DNA of 64,000 bases from Rhododendron vialii (taxonomy: Eukaryota > Streptophyta > Magnoliopsida > Ericales > Ericaceae), in assembly GCF_030253575.1 (NCBI RefSeq), contig NC_080567.1:36113501-36177500 (forward strand). The letters run 5' to 3'. The notes beneath the pieces were generated by a model, which searched no databases, had not been told where the DNA came from, and was given only the letters and a program-made list of their open reading frames with translations. Shown in pieces: positions 10,283-20,244 of this stretch (position 1 is the stretch's first letter; every line of letters begins with the position of its first letter). The position numbers were made by a program, and so were the translations under genes.

Positions 10283-11191
10283 TTAATCCTGATTAATGAA
10301 AGAAACAATCTTTTTAACCACAACATTCTCATCCCCTGAGGGGATCCTCAGATGGAAGCAGTGTTCCTCTCCTTTGTTCTCCACAAGCTCCACCTTCCCC
10401 ATCCACTCACTCTTCTTCAAATTCTCATAATAGGCCTTACCTGGCCCACACAGGTGATCCTTCTCCGCCACAAACACCAACATCCTGTCACACCCGATCC
10501 CTCCCAGATCCTCTGCGGACGGCTTCATCCTAAAATCATCCATCCCACTAGCGGAAGGACACATGTACAACCACATCTTGTCATCAAGCTCCACTCCCCC
10601 AAAATACGGGTGCACCAGAAACGCCCCGGAAACCCGAACCCCGGGTAGCCCGATCGACCCGGCCCGTAAAGCCAAGTTGCCCGAGATGTTCCCTCCCGCA
10701 CTGTCTCCACCCACGAAAACCCGATTAAAATCGGTGTTTTCGTTCAGCCACGGGTCGGGACCGTCTCCTTTGACATGGGCTGCGATCCACTTGAGCGCGG
10801 CCCACGCATCGTCGTAACAGGCTGGGATCGGGTGCTCCGGTGCCAGCCTGTACTCGACGGAGACTGCAATGACGCGGGCCTCGGCGGCGAGGGTCCTGAC
10901 GTGGGCGTCGTAGTGGGGGGAGAAGGCGGACCTGAATGAGAATCCGCCGCCGTGGGCGTAGAGGAGGACGGGGAGCTTGTGGGTCGGGTCGGGTAGTCGG
11001 GGCAGGAAGATCCGGGCCGAAATTTTCGGGTCGTCGGATATGACAACGTCTTTGGATTGGACGCCGGTGATTGGGTCGTTAGTTGTGGGCGGGACCGTTT
11101 CTGGTGGCCAGTTGAATTTTTCGACGCGGCCATCGTTATACACTCTGAAGAAGGGGAACTCGTGGGTTACTTCTGGTTTTGTGGGCTCCAT
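10283..11191 (-). CDS. Carboxylesterase CXE-d, intronless
   Basis: Class I carboxylesterase of 302 residues starting MEPTKPEVTHEFPFFRVYND. Longer readings that start upstream use a TTG codon, so ATG at 11191 is the start. Motifs are AHGGGF (80-84), GGDSAGGN with Ser164, VAEKDHL (Asp) and GEEHCFHL (His); all catalytic residues are present. No leader sequence. Length and composition match intronless plant CXEs. A CT-rich 5' region and an extreme G/C homopolymer lie about 135 bp upstream. CXE-e in the second duplication copy is its close but damaged twin, making CXE-d the likely functional member of the pair. Confidence 0.93.
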   Translation of the reverse strand: MEPTKPEVTHEFPFFRVYNDGRVEKFNWPPETVPPTTNDPITGVQSKDVVISDDPKISARIFLPRLPDPTHKLPVLLYAHGGGFSFRSAFSPHYDAHVRTLAAEARVIAVSVEYRLAPEHPIPACYDDAWAALKWIAAHVKGDGPDPWLNENTDFNRVFVGGDSAGGNISGNLALRAGSIGLPGVRVSGAFLVHPYFGGVELDDKMWLYMCPSASGMDDFRMKPSAEDLGGIGCDRMLVFVAEKDHLCGPGKAYYENLKKSEWMGKVELVENKGEEHCFHLRIPSGDENVVVKKIVSFINQD

Positions 11192-11301
11192 TCCGAAATC
11201 CCTTACTAGCCTTTTTTTTTGGAAGATCAAAATATATATATTAATGACAAAGGAGCTTTTTGAAGGTAAAAGATGAAGGAAGCAGCCTATAGTTATATTT
11301 T

Positions 11302-11355
11302 ATGAGAGAGAGAGAGAGAGAGAGCGGGGGGGGGGGGGGGGGGGGGGGAGGGGGG
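11302..11355. repeat. GA tract and 23-nt poly-G run upstream of CXE-d
   Basis: Alternating GA followed by an uninterrupted run of 23 G (11326-11348) and a further G6. On the coding (minus) strand this is a C run leading into CT repeats, in the probable promoter or 5' leader. The equivalent site in copy 2 (about 18265-18310) has several short G runs instead. Confidence 0.85.
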
Positions 11356-11435
11356 ACAGAAAGATGAAGTATTGTAATTGTGATGGAATTGGTGGAGGAG
11401 GAGATACATATATGTAGGTGGCCATAGGCTGAACT

Positions 11436-11668
11436 AACCAGTGGAGGGGTGCCCACGATCACGTGGGTACAGTGACAGTCCAAACGTATTGTAAATAGTT
11501 TAAATTTGTTTGGATTTAAGGGGCTCAAATTTGATTGCATTTGAAGGAGTGTTTAAATAATTTTGCACTACAAAATTATCTAAACAAATTTGAGTCGTTC
11601 AAAACATATTTGAACGGTCAAAATGCATGCATGGACATCACGTGACCGGGCACCCGACACTGAAAAAT
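11436..11668. mobile_element. CAGTG...CACTG MITE (copy 1)
   Basis: Inverted ends (cagtggaggggtgcccac / gggcacccgacactg) and an internal foldback around caaatttg, related to the element at 1955-2174. The same element is at the matching place in copy 2 (18378-18594), so it predates the segmental duplication. Exact ends are uncertain. Confidence 0.6.
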
Positions 11669-12372
11669 ATCTCCATAGCTAAAGAAGAATAAAAAAAGTT
11701 GCAATAATTGGTTAGGTGGAAAATCGATGGGTGTTATGGAGTGGTGGTGATATGGGTGGTAAAGCCGTGGGCACGTGGATGAGTTTTTCTCCTTGTACAG
11801 TCACATCAGAAATGAAGGTTCGACTTTTCCTAGTATTCAACTACACAAGACCAACAAAGAAGCCAACTCACAAATGGGTGAATGACAGTTACTTAAATGG
11901 GCCTTACTGGCAAGAACCTGACATTTACCTGACTGGGCCTTACTAGCAGAACCGTCTTATGGTAGAAGCCCAGGAAGTTTAGGCTTTCGGCCTCAAAAAA
12001 ATGCTAAAAATGGGAGCCCAAATTTTTAGCATTTTAGTCTTTCTCTACACAAAATATATTTAGTCTAAGCCTTCTCTTGAAAAGTTGTGAGCTTTCTAAT
12101 ATTGGAGAGAGATTTTTACTTTCAGAATTAAAAGTCTTGAATGATGTATTGCCGAAGGATAAAAGAAAAGTGGGATAACTATATGTTTACATTTTGTAAT
12201 GGTTGTAAATTTTTGTATTTTAATGAAGACTCTGTCGATCAACCTTTGTACGGAAAATATAGGGAGGATTTCATTCAAGGAGTTAGCTTCAGGCCCACGA
12301 AACTTATGAACTAACTCTGCTTAAAGTGATTGAAAAGAACAATCCAATCGACATAGTTGAACACTATGTTCA

Positions 12373-12591
12373 CACACCAAGGAGTTGCCCCAGTGGTAAG
12401 GGTGAATGACTGACTTTGAGAGAACTCCCTTTGGTCAGGGGTTTGATTCTCCATCGGGTGAGCACCCTTATAGTAAGTAGGAAGCCGTGACAGGTGTGGC
12501 CGCGCTAATTCCTCCCGAGGTTTAGGTTGCGCAGTCAAATCCAATGGTGGCTCGGCTGTAGGGCTATTCCTCGGTTATAAAAAAAAAAAAA
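12373..12591 (+). mobile_element. tRNA-derived SINE (Au-like), copy 1
   Basis: Pol III box A (ccccagtggtaagg) and box B (ggggtttgattctcc) are followed by a body ending in poly-A. Flanked by a 13-bp target duplication aacactatgttca (12360-12372 and 12592-12604). The shape and promoter boxes resemble the plant Au SINE family. The same insertion is in copy 2, so it predates the duplication. Confidence 0.85.
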
Positions 12592-12619
12592 AACACTATG
12601 TTCATCTCAAGCGTTTCTA

Positions 12620-12621
<2 letters not shown>

Positions 12622-12666
<45 letters not shown>

Positions 12667-12681
12667 TTATTTATTTATTTA
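12622..12681. repeat. (AC)n(AT)n(TTTA)n compound microsatellite
   Basis: About 14 AC units, then AT units, then ttta repeats, directly downstream of the SINE. Largely absent at the matching position in copy 2. Confidence 0.85.
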
Positions 12682-13291
12682 TAATCAGCAAAACGCATAT
12701 ATGTTACTCAAAGGCTACAACTACTTTTCATCAATTAAGCAACCAATCTCAATTAATATTGTCCAAGGGTTGGCCAACTTTGGCCGTGCTAGCCAAGGAA
12801 CATCTATCCAGCTCCTAAATTCTTAGCCCAATCAATCATTTTGTAATGTTCGTTGGGTAGTGAGTTCATTATTACCAAAAATCCCGTTGATCTGTCTCTG
12901 ATAACCACAATATGTTGGTTTCGAAAGATTATTTCCAATGCAATACTCTCGATTTATTGAAGTACTTATTACTACCAAGCCTGCATAGAATAAATGCGCA
13001 TAAATTGGATCGAATACCTAGTTTATTAGAAAAACACACATCGAAACAATGCAGCTATCGTACTATATATCCTATGGATGGAGGGAGAGAGAGAGAGAGA
13101 GAGAGTACTTAATTTTCTTTTTTTGGTAATGCGACTTTCTGGGGAGATTTGGTGGCAAATTTGGCGCATGGAAAGAAGGAAAATTAAAGTGATTCCTGGG
13201 GAATTAGTGTTTGGATAGATTCATTTTGACTCGGACAGTGTTTATAATCACTTTATAGATCTGAGAGTGCAGAATATATGTAAGTTATTAA

Positions 13292-13748
13292 GAGCATCCG
13301 CAATGGGAATAATCAAAATCGATAACCAAAATGTGCCACGTCAGCATTTGATTATCCATTTAGTTCATAATCAAACTTAACAAACTTGATCTCCACATTG
13401 GTTATTTTTGTATCCTTATAAAAAAAACCCCCCACAATACACAATGCATCTATGTCCAATTGCAAACGAGTTTCAATTACGCACCCGACCACACCAAATT
13501 ATTCGTCTCGATGAGACGATTATAATGTGAGGTGTTTTTAAATTTTTTAGTTTTGAATTTGATTATTGGGTTTGGTTATTGAGTTTTGGTTATTGGTAAA
13601 AGTTGTTAAGTTTTGTTATTCAAAGGTCAAAATTTGATGAGTTGCTAAAACGTTGCTAAGTTTGGTTATTACAATGTGAGCACTTTTTTGAGCAAACATT
13701 ACTAACTTTAGCAACCTTTTAGTTTTGATTATTACATTGTGGATGCTC
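13292..13748. mobile_element. PIF/Harbinger (Tourist-like) MITE, private to copy 1
   Basis: A 457-bp element with ends GAGCATCCGCAATG and, reversed, GAGCATCCACAATG, flanked by TAA (13289-13291, 13749-13751). Copy 2 shows the empty site gttattaacaacttgctg near 22165-22180, proving insertion after the duplication. The interior is AT-rich and non-coding. Confidence 0.92.
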
Positions 13749-13800
13749 TAACAACTTGCTGATTATGGGGTCAATGCCATCTAGCTACTCCATTAATTAA

Positions 13801-14084
13801 GAGTGGTGCTATTTGCACCGATGAGAATGTAGGGAAACCGTACCGACCGCCGCGCGCGGCCGTCTCCGGCCACCGGACGGCCGATCCATATATACACGAA
13901 AAATAGGGTGTCTAGATCAAGCACCCTACACACATCGGATACCGTTGATTCCCGCGCAGGGCCCCTCGGTTTTTTTTTTTTAATTTTTGGACGGCTCGGA
14001 TCGGCCGTCCGGTGGCCGGAGACGGCCGCGCACGGCGGTCGGTACGGTTTCCCTACATTCTCATCGGTGCAAATAGGATTTCTC
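13801..14084. mobile_element. Mutator-like MITE with about 80-bp TIRs, private to copy 1
   Basis: A 284-bp element flanked by the 9-bp duplication attaattaa (13792-13800, 14085-14093). The inverted arms match almost perfectly for about 80 bp from CTATTTGCACCGATGAGAAT through ggccgtccggtggcc. Copy 2 keeps the empty site cattaattaatattgg near 22212. Related sequence occurs at about 5369-5664 and 21714-21893. Confidence 0.92.
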
Positions 14085-14895
14085 ATTAATTAATATTGGA
14101 AAATGAATGTGCATGTGCATGTAAGCTTTGGTGATTGATTCTTTCCTGTTGATCGAAAAATGGGAAAGATGCTGAAAAGGAGTACTGCTTTTCTTCTTCT
14201 TCTTCTTTTGAAAAGGTAATTACCAGGTTTAGTTCTTGAAAGTTCAAACTCTCTCCGGAACGATGTTCCAATGGGCTAACCTTTTAGCCCAAGTGTTTGA
14301 TTCAGTCTCAATGGGACTTTGAGTCATGCGCCTACAAAAATGGAAGCTTAGGTATGGTACCCGGCCTGTCATATCCGTCAGAGAATATTGTCCCGTCACA
14401 CCGCATCACTATCTTTAGAGGACCGAACTATACAATCTATACCTATTTCAGAGCCGAAGCTAAGTTTCTCTTCGGCCAGATGCATGTGGGTTGTATTCAC
14501 TATCTGAAAGATATACTCCTAACAAAGTGAAATTATACAATAGTCCGGAGTATATACCGTCACGTAGTACTTTAGACCACTTTATAATCACACATTTTTG
14601 TGAGGTTTACTATTAAGTGTATGAACTCTACATAAGCGTGTGATTTTAAAATGGTCCGAACTATCTGAGCAAAAAAATAATAATAATTCGGAATATAACA
14701 CCGCGGTACTCCCGAATTGAACTATTGCATGATTACTCCCTAACAAAATGATTTGCGGTTTGAGGGTGATAGTAATTGGGATCGACATGATGATCACGTG
14801 TTCATGGGAGAAATTGGCGCCTTCACACAAGGGTTTGTCCTTTGATGTCTCTCTCTCTCAACAAGTACTACTAATACTTGGAGAAATCAATGCAG

Positions 14896-15097
14896 TATTT
14901 GGATGAGTTTTTGTGAAATTTTTTATGAGAATAATGATTGAAAGTAGGGGTAAAGAGTAACAGAGATAGAGAGAAAAATGAGAATAATAGTTGGAGATAT
15001 GGGTGATGAGTAAAGAGTAATGATTAAAAATATAGATAATAAGTATTTTTTGAGTTTGAAATTTTTTTTTTCAAAAAGGGAAACGAACAAGGCATAA
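14896..15097. mobile_element. MITE rich in GATAATGAGT-like repeats, copy 1
   Basis: Left end tttggatgag and right end acgaacaaggcat are roughly inverted. The interior repeats gagtaatgatt/gagaataat. A relative lies in opposite orientation at 22468-22717. The copy 2 counterpart at about 23.5-24.67 kb hosts the 940-bp retroelement insertion; here the site agtattttttgagt is uninterrupted. Ends are approximate. Confidence 0.45.
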
Positions 15098-16194
15098 ATG
15101 ACCATAAGTCCAGAACCCTTTGATGTCCCAATGGGCTAACCATATTGTTTAGTTCGATTAATCTTGGAAGTATAATTTCATCGTCTACTAGAGGGAGCCT
15201 TATTAAAACTGAGACAAAGTTCCATATAAACTGACCCCATAAGAGTTTATAGCGCTCATAAGAGTTTATAGCGCCTCTGAAATTTCGAACTTGAGACCTT
15301 AAAGTATATCTAGTGCCCTCCCTATAAATGCCTCCTAAAATGTATCTAAGATGGAAGCATATTTTCAAGTTGAATCCACTTTCATGGAATGATTCAGTAT
15401 TCTTGGGCATAGCCAAGTGGTACAACCCTCCACACCACATGTTAATGTGGAGTTTATACGACCAAATCCTTTGCCAATTTCGTCTTCAAATATTAGTACA
15501 ATTGACGGGTCGAGAAACCTCTAAATGCATACAAACGTACAAAGACTGCAAAAAATAAAAAAAATAAAAAAAGGAGTCAAAATCCAAATAACTCATAAAT
15601 TCTCCAATTCGTCCGCCACTAATTGATTTTGTATCTGAAACTACAAAATACGCAAAAAGTAGGAGTATATAATAGAAGAGAACAATAGCTCAAAAGCAAT
15701 GGAATATTTTACGTAGTCAACGACATAACTGGATTATCCATACGGGACCTCACACCCGACTTTCCTTGGTACATAAATATCGACTAAACCTCCCTCTCAA
15801 CCTGAGCCTTCTTTGTATATCCAAGGGGACTATTGGCCAAGTTCACTCATTTATGCACACAAAAATTCCATGATATTCAATCACAATGTCATATTCAATG
15901 AATCAGGATTTTCAATACTAGTAATATTATGAGGAACTGAGGAAGAATCTACAAATGAATATAAAACCGAGATGATGATAAAAATAACCCCTCCGAAAAT
16001 TGGAATGCTTATTGTACACTTTTCGTACCTCAGTTTATGGTCGTGCCTGTTGGAAACATAAACCCCACTTGCATGAATACTGTCCTAAAAAACTCCATCT
16101 TTATCGGCCCTTATCTCACCTTTGAGTTTCTAACTTAAAACTCCACAAATTGAACTAGGAAGCTGTTATCCAAGATACTTAGATAGTGGCAGAT

Positions 16195-16425
16195 GAGTTT
16201 TGATGTGTGTGTTTGGTTCTATGAGAAGAATGGGTAATTCGGTGGCTCATTGTTTGGCGAAGAAGTGTATTATGGGACGAGAGTCTTCGCTTGGGAGGAT
16301 TATCCCCTCCCTCACTTGGTTAGCTAGTTCCTTAGCAAGGGATGGCTGCTTTTATTAGTTTGGATGTAATATTCATTTCTATCATCAACAAAAGATTCCT
16401 ATAATTTTGAACAAAAAAAAAAAAC
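16195..16425 (+). mobile_element. LINE 3' end (RNase H C-terminus and tail), copy 1
   Basis: The frame reads RMGNSVAHCLAKKC ... WLASSLARDGCFY then stop, typical of the C-terminal RNase H region of plant L1-type LINEs. A short 3' UTR and poly-A follow (about 16412-16424). The same tail is in copy 2 (25705-25953), so it predates the duplication. Confidence 0.75.
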
Positions 16426-16475
16426 TTTGAATCTGTAAAGAATAGCCTACCTAAAGCTATCCTTCTCGGTGGCTC

Positions 16476-17129
16476 TCCCTAAGTGGAAATTTTCTCATGG
16501 ATGGCCATTCAAGATAAGGTTGCTACAAGGTCGGTACTTTTCGATAGGAATTTAATTTATGAGATTCAATTGGCAGTGTGCCCCTTGTGTGATTTGCATG
16601 CGGAAACACCTCAACATTTGTTCCTTCATTGTCAATTTTCATGGGTTGTGTGGTCAGAAATTTTGGCTTGGTGGAACATCCAGTGGGTTTGTCCATCGTC
16701 CTTGGCAGATTTAGCACTTTGGTGGTTTAGGAATAGGTTTTGAAACTTGGAGAAAGACATCTTAGAAGTCAGTTTTTTTGCAACGATCTGGTCTATTTGA
16801 TTAATGAGGAATGAGTATATATGCAATGAGGCAACCACCCAGGCATTCAATGGGGCAACCACCCAAGCTTCGGAAGTGGCAAATATGGTTAAAACAAGAG
16901 TAGTTATGTAGATGAAGACTAAGTTTAACATCAAAATTTACACAGTGAAGGATTTCAAATGGTATTTGGATGAGATTCGAAAAGTAAAAGTGTAGATCGG
17001 ATAATTGAGGTGTTTTATCCAACTTTGGTTGGATATATTTATATGCTTTTAGTGCTTTGTAATTTTTGTTTTTTTCTCGATGTATCCCTTTAAGATTAAT
17101 AAAAAATTTCTTTTGCCGAGAAAAAAAGA
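16476..17129 (+). mobile_element. 5'-truncated LINE with zf-RVT domain, between duplication copies
   Basis: An open stretch at 16483-16743 encodes a reverse-transcriptase-associated zinc-binding domain: CPLCDLHAETPQHLFLHCQF shows the C-x2-C...H...H-x3-C pattern of zf-RVT, followed by VVWSEILAWW. The rest is 3' sequence ending in aataaaaaatt and an A-rich tail near 17127. It fills the gap between the end of copy 1 and the start of copy 2. Confidence 0.8.
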
Positions 17130-17249
17130 TATACTCCGTAGAACATTATTTCATCAAATTAACAAACAACCGGAGTAATTATTCAGTAATCTTTAAACAC
17201 CGCGACATTGATTCGTCGGACTACAAGGTCGTCTAAAACCGGGGCCCAC

Positions 17250-18157
17250 TTAATCCTGATTAATGAAAGAAAAAATCTTTTTAACCACAGCGTTGTCATC
17301 CCCCGATGTGATCCTCAGATGGAAGCAGTGTTCCTCTCCTTTGTTCTCCACAAGCTCCACCTTCCCCTTCCACCCAGTCTTCTTCAAATTCTCATGATAG
17401 GCCTTACCTGGCCCACACAGGTGATCCTTCTCCGCCACAAACACCAACATCCTGTCACACCCGATCCCGTCCAGATCCTCTGCGGACGGCTTCATCCTAA
17501 AATCATCGATCCCACTAGCGGAAGGACACATGAACAACCACATCTTGTCATCAAGCTCCACTCCCCCAAAATACGGGTGCACCAGAATCGCGCCGGCAAC
17601 CCGAACCCCAGGTAACCCGATCGACCCGGCCCGTAAAGCCAAGTTGCCCGAGATGTTCCCTCCCGCACTGTCTCCACCTACGAAAACCCGATTAAAATCG
17701 GCGTTTTCGTTCAGCCACGGGTCGGGATCGTCTCCGTTGGCATGGGCTGCGATCCACTGTAGCGCGGCCCACGCATCGTCGTAACAGGCTGGGATCGGGT
17801 GCTCCGGTGCCAGCCTGTACTCGACGGAGACGGCAATGACGCGGGCCTCGGCGGCGAGGGTCCTGACGTGGGCGTCGTAGTCGGGGGGGAAGGCGGACAT
17901 GAATGAGAATGCGCCGCCGTGGGCGTAGAGGAGGACGGGGAGCTTGTGGATCGGGTCGGGTAGTCGGGGCAAGAAGATCCGGGCCGAAATTTTCGGGTCG
18001 TCGGATATGACGACGTCTTTGGATTGGACGCCGGTGATTGGGTCGTTAGTTGTGGGCGGGACCGTTTCTGGTGGCCAGTTGAATTTTTCGACGCTCCATC
18101 GTTGTATACTCTGAAGAAGGGGAACTCGTGGGCTACTTCTGGTATTGTGGGCTCCAT
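17250..18157 (-). pseudogene. CXE-e, frameshifted copy of CXE-d
   Basis: Duplicate of CXE-d with two damaging differences. Near 18094-18098 the copy reads gacgctcc where CXE-d reads gacgcggcc, a net loss of one base. The ATG at 18157 therefore leaves frame after about 20 residues (MEPTIPEVAHEFPFFRVYND). The long frame covering the body reaches 18215 only from a TTG codon and has no early in-frame ATG. In addition the oxyanion motif HGGGF is HGGAF. The rest is intact: GGDSAGGN, VAEKDHL, EEHCFHL and the normal stop at 17250. Best read as a young pseudogene; a one-base sequencing error could explain the frameshift but not the Gly-to-Ala change. Confidence 0.8.
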
Positions 18158-18377
18158 TCCGAAATCCCTTACTAGCCTTTTCTTTTTGGAAGATCAAGAA
18201 ATATATTAATGACAAAGGAGCTTTTGAAGGTAAAAGATGAAGGAAGCAGCCTAGTTATATTTTATGAGAGAGAGAGAGGGGGAGAGGGGGCGGGGCGGGG
18301 CGGAGGCAGAAAGATGAAGTATTGTGATGTAATTGGTGAAGGAGGAGATACATATACGCAGGTGGGCATAGGCTGAA

Positions 18378-18594
18378 CTAATCAGTGGCGGGTGGGCACG
18401 GTCTTGTAGTGCCCGCATTTCGGCGGTAAATGTGTTTTGAACAGCACAAATTTATTTGAATTTGAAGTGATATTTTGATAACTTTTAATTAAAAAATTAT
18501 TCAAACAAATTTAAGTCGTTCAAAACATATTTAAACAGTTAAGATTCGTACGCACGGACAGCACGTGGCCTAGCCCACCCGGCCCTGAAAAATA
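18378..18594. mobile_element. CAGTG...CACTG MITE (copy 2)
   Basis: Counterpart of the element at 11436-11668, with ends cagtggcgggtgggcac / gcccacccggccctg and an AT-rich foldback centre. More diverged than the surrounding CXE sequence. Confidence 0.55.
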
Positions 18595-19498
18595 TCTCCA
18601 TAGCTAAAGAAGAATAAAAAAATGTTGTAATAATTGGTTAGGCAGAGAATCGATAGGTGTCATGGAGTGGTGATATGGGTGGTAATGCTGTGGGCACGTG
18701 GATGAGTTCTTCTCCTTGTACAGTCACATCAATAAATGACAAGTGTGTAGTACTGCTGAATTGTTTTCTTTCTCCAAAATTGATTGGCCGAACACGTTTT
18801 GTTACTAATAAGAATTTTGCCACCTAGTTATCCACGTCATTTTATTTTTTTTATAATTAGATATTCAGATTAACTTGTCGTAATTATACATAACATTACG
18901 CTAAATGCTGATTTTTCAGGAGAAATTGCGTGCTTTTGAGACTTTGTACGTTCTCATAATAAATAACAAGTGTCAAAAGAATTTCAAAAATGTGTTGTTT
19001 ACTCGAGCTGTGATTGATGAATGTTGATATAAAGTTGGTGAGCTTATTATAACTTTTGTTTGGTTGCGATCAATGCATGGCCATAGCCACCAAAAGTCGA
19101 CCAAAACGAGAAAATGATTGAGCCCCACCTGAATATGTGATGGAGAGAAGCCATAGAAATCATGTGTTGGTTTTCTAGAGGCATTATATAATCTCTCTAA
19201 AACAACAGTCATTGAAACCCAAGGTGTGGTGTCATTGCTAGTCCAACACAAAAGTTGTAGCTAGGGTTGAGAAGGAAGTTGTACCCGTGACTACTTTCTT
19301 TTAGAAACTTAACTGGAGCTTGGGAGACGACTGAGCAATATTGAAATTGAATCTAACTCGGAGACTGTGATCAATATGATTAGACAAGGCCCTCTCTAAA
19401 TCCGCCTGTTGAAAGAATGATGACAGTGGCGAATTACAACATTGCTTGCACGCTCAGAGAATTAGGAAACCGAGTTGCAGATGCTCTTGCTAATTAAG

Positions 19499-19932
19499 GA
19501 ACTGGGGGAAGCTGCTGTGCAGCTTCGTGCTGCACAGCGTGCTGCGCATCCGCCGGTGACGCCTTGCAGGTATCGGTCCGGCGATCGGAGACGTTCACCG
19601 CATAGAGCTCATCGAGTTCCGCGTGTGCGCCAAAAATCAACTCGATCAAATATTGTTAAGTGCCTCATTGGAATACATATAACTTGAAAAAAAAATCGTA
19701 ATGGATACAAAACACTGGATCAAAATCACTGAATCCATTTTTTTCAAGTTATATGTGTTCGGATGAGATACTTATCGATATTTGATCTAGCTGATTTTTG
19801 GCGCACACGAAGAATTCGACGAGCTCTACGCGGTAAACGTCTCCGATCGCCGGACCGATACCGGCAAGGCATCGCCGGCGAGTGCGCAGCACGCTGTGCA
19901 GCACGAAGCTGCACAGCAGCTTCCCCCAGTCC
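19499..19932. mobile_element. Palindromic Mutator-like MITE, about 190-bp arms
   Basis: A 434-bp element with a 9-bp duplication ctaattaag (19490-19498, 19933-19941). The arms are inverted copies over about 190 bp, from GAACTGGGGGAAGCTGCTGT through the GC-rich ggtccggcgatcgg block to ataacttgaaaaaaa, leaving a short central loop. It sits inside the LINE RNase H remnant, at the codons for VADALA. Confidence 0.9.
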
Positions 19933-20002
19933 CTAATTAAGATAGGAATAGATCAAGAGACGAATCTCGTCACCCCTGTGATAACTCCTGAACGGGGTCT
20001 TA

Positions 20003-20244
20003 GGTCCCATTCCAGAAATCTTCTTAAAAAATAAGCAGCTTATTTCACATTTTCAAACTAAAAAATAAAGTAAATAAAAAATAAATTTTCAATTTTTTTT
20101 TTTGCATCGTATAAAAGATTTCATCGAGATCTTCCAAACAAGATACATATTGCATATTTTTAGATTTTAATAAATTCATAATTTTTAAGCTTGAAATTGC
20201 CTTATTAAAAAATAAGAACTTATTTTTTGTTCCGGAACGAAACC
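20003..20244. mobile_element. PIF/Harbinger-like MITE
   Basis: Flanked by TTA (20000-20002, 20245-20247). Ends GGTCCCATTCC and, reversed, GGTTTCGTTCC. The AT-rich interior repeats cttaaaaaataag in inverted orientation. Same family as 20599-20810. Confidence 0.8.

Larger units (their letters stand above)
10176..16475 (+). repeat. Segmental duplication, copy 1
   Basis: Direct copy of 17145-26012. Homology begins at acattatttcatcaaatt and ends near the LINE tail at agctatccttctcgg. It carries CXE-d, its upstream region, an older SINE, an older MITE and a LINE tail, all shared with copy 2. Private to copy 1 are a PIF/Harbinger MITE (13292-13748) and a Mutator MITE (13801-14084). Boundaries are accurate to a few tens of bases. 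Confidence 0.9.

Noticed and set aside
10744-11133. Long open frames on the same and opposite strand across CXE-d (and 17711-18157 in CXE-e)
   Set aside because: These are alternate frames of GC-rich esterase coding sequence. They show low-complexity S/T/P-rich translations and no domain.
11192-11230. N-terminal extension of CXE-d to 11230 (and of CXE-e to 18215)
   Set aside because: The apparent start codon is TTG, not ATG. The CXE-d ATG at 11191 gives the normal family N terminus.
1-18157. CXE loci as GID1 gibberellin receptors
   Set aside because: All intact members keep the catalytic Ser-Asp-His set. GID1 has lost the His and has a characteristic N-terminal lid that is absent here.
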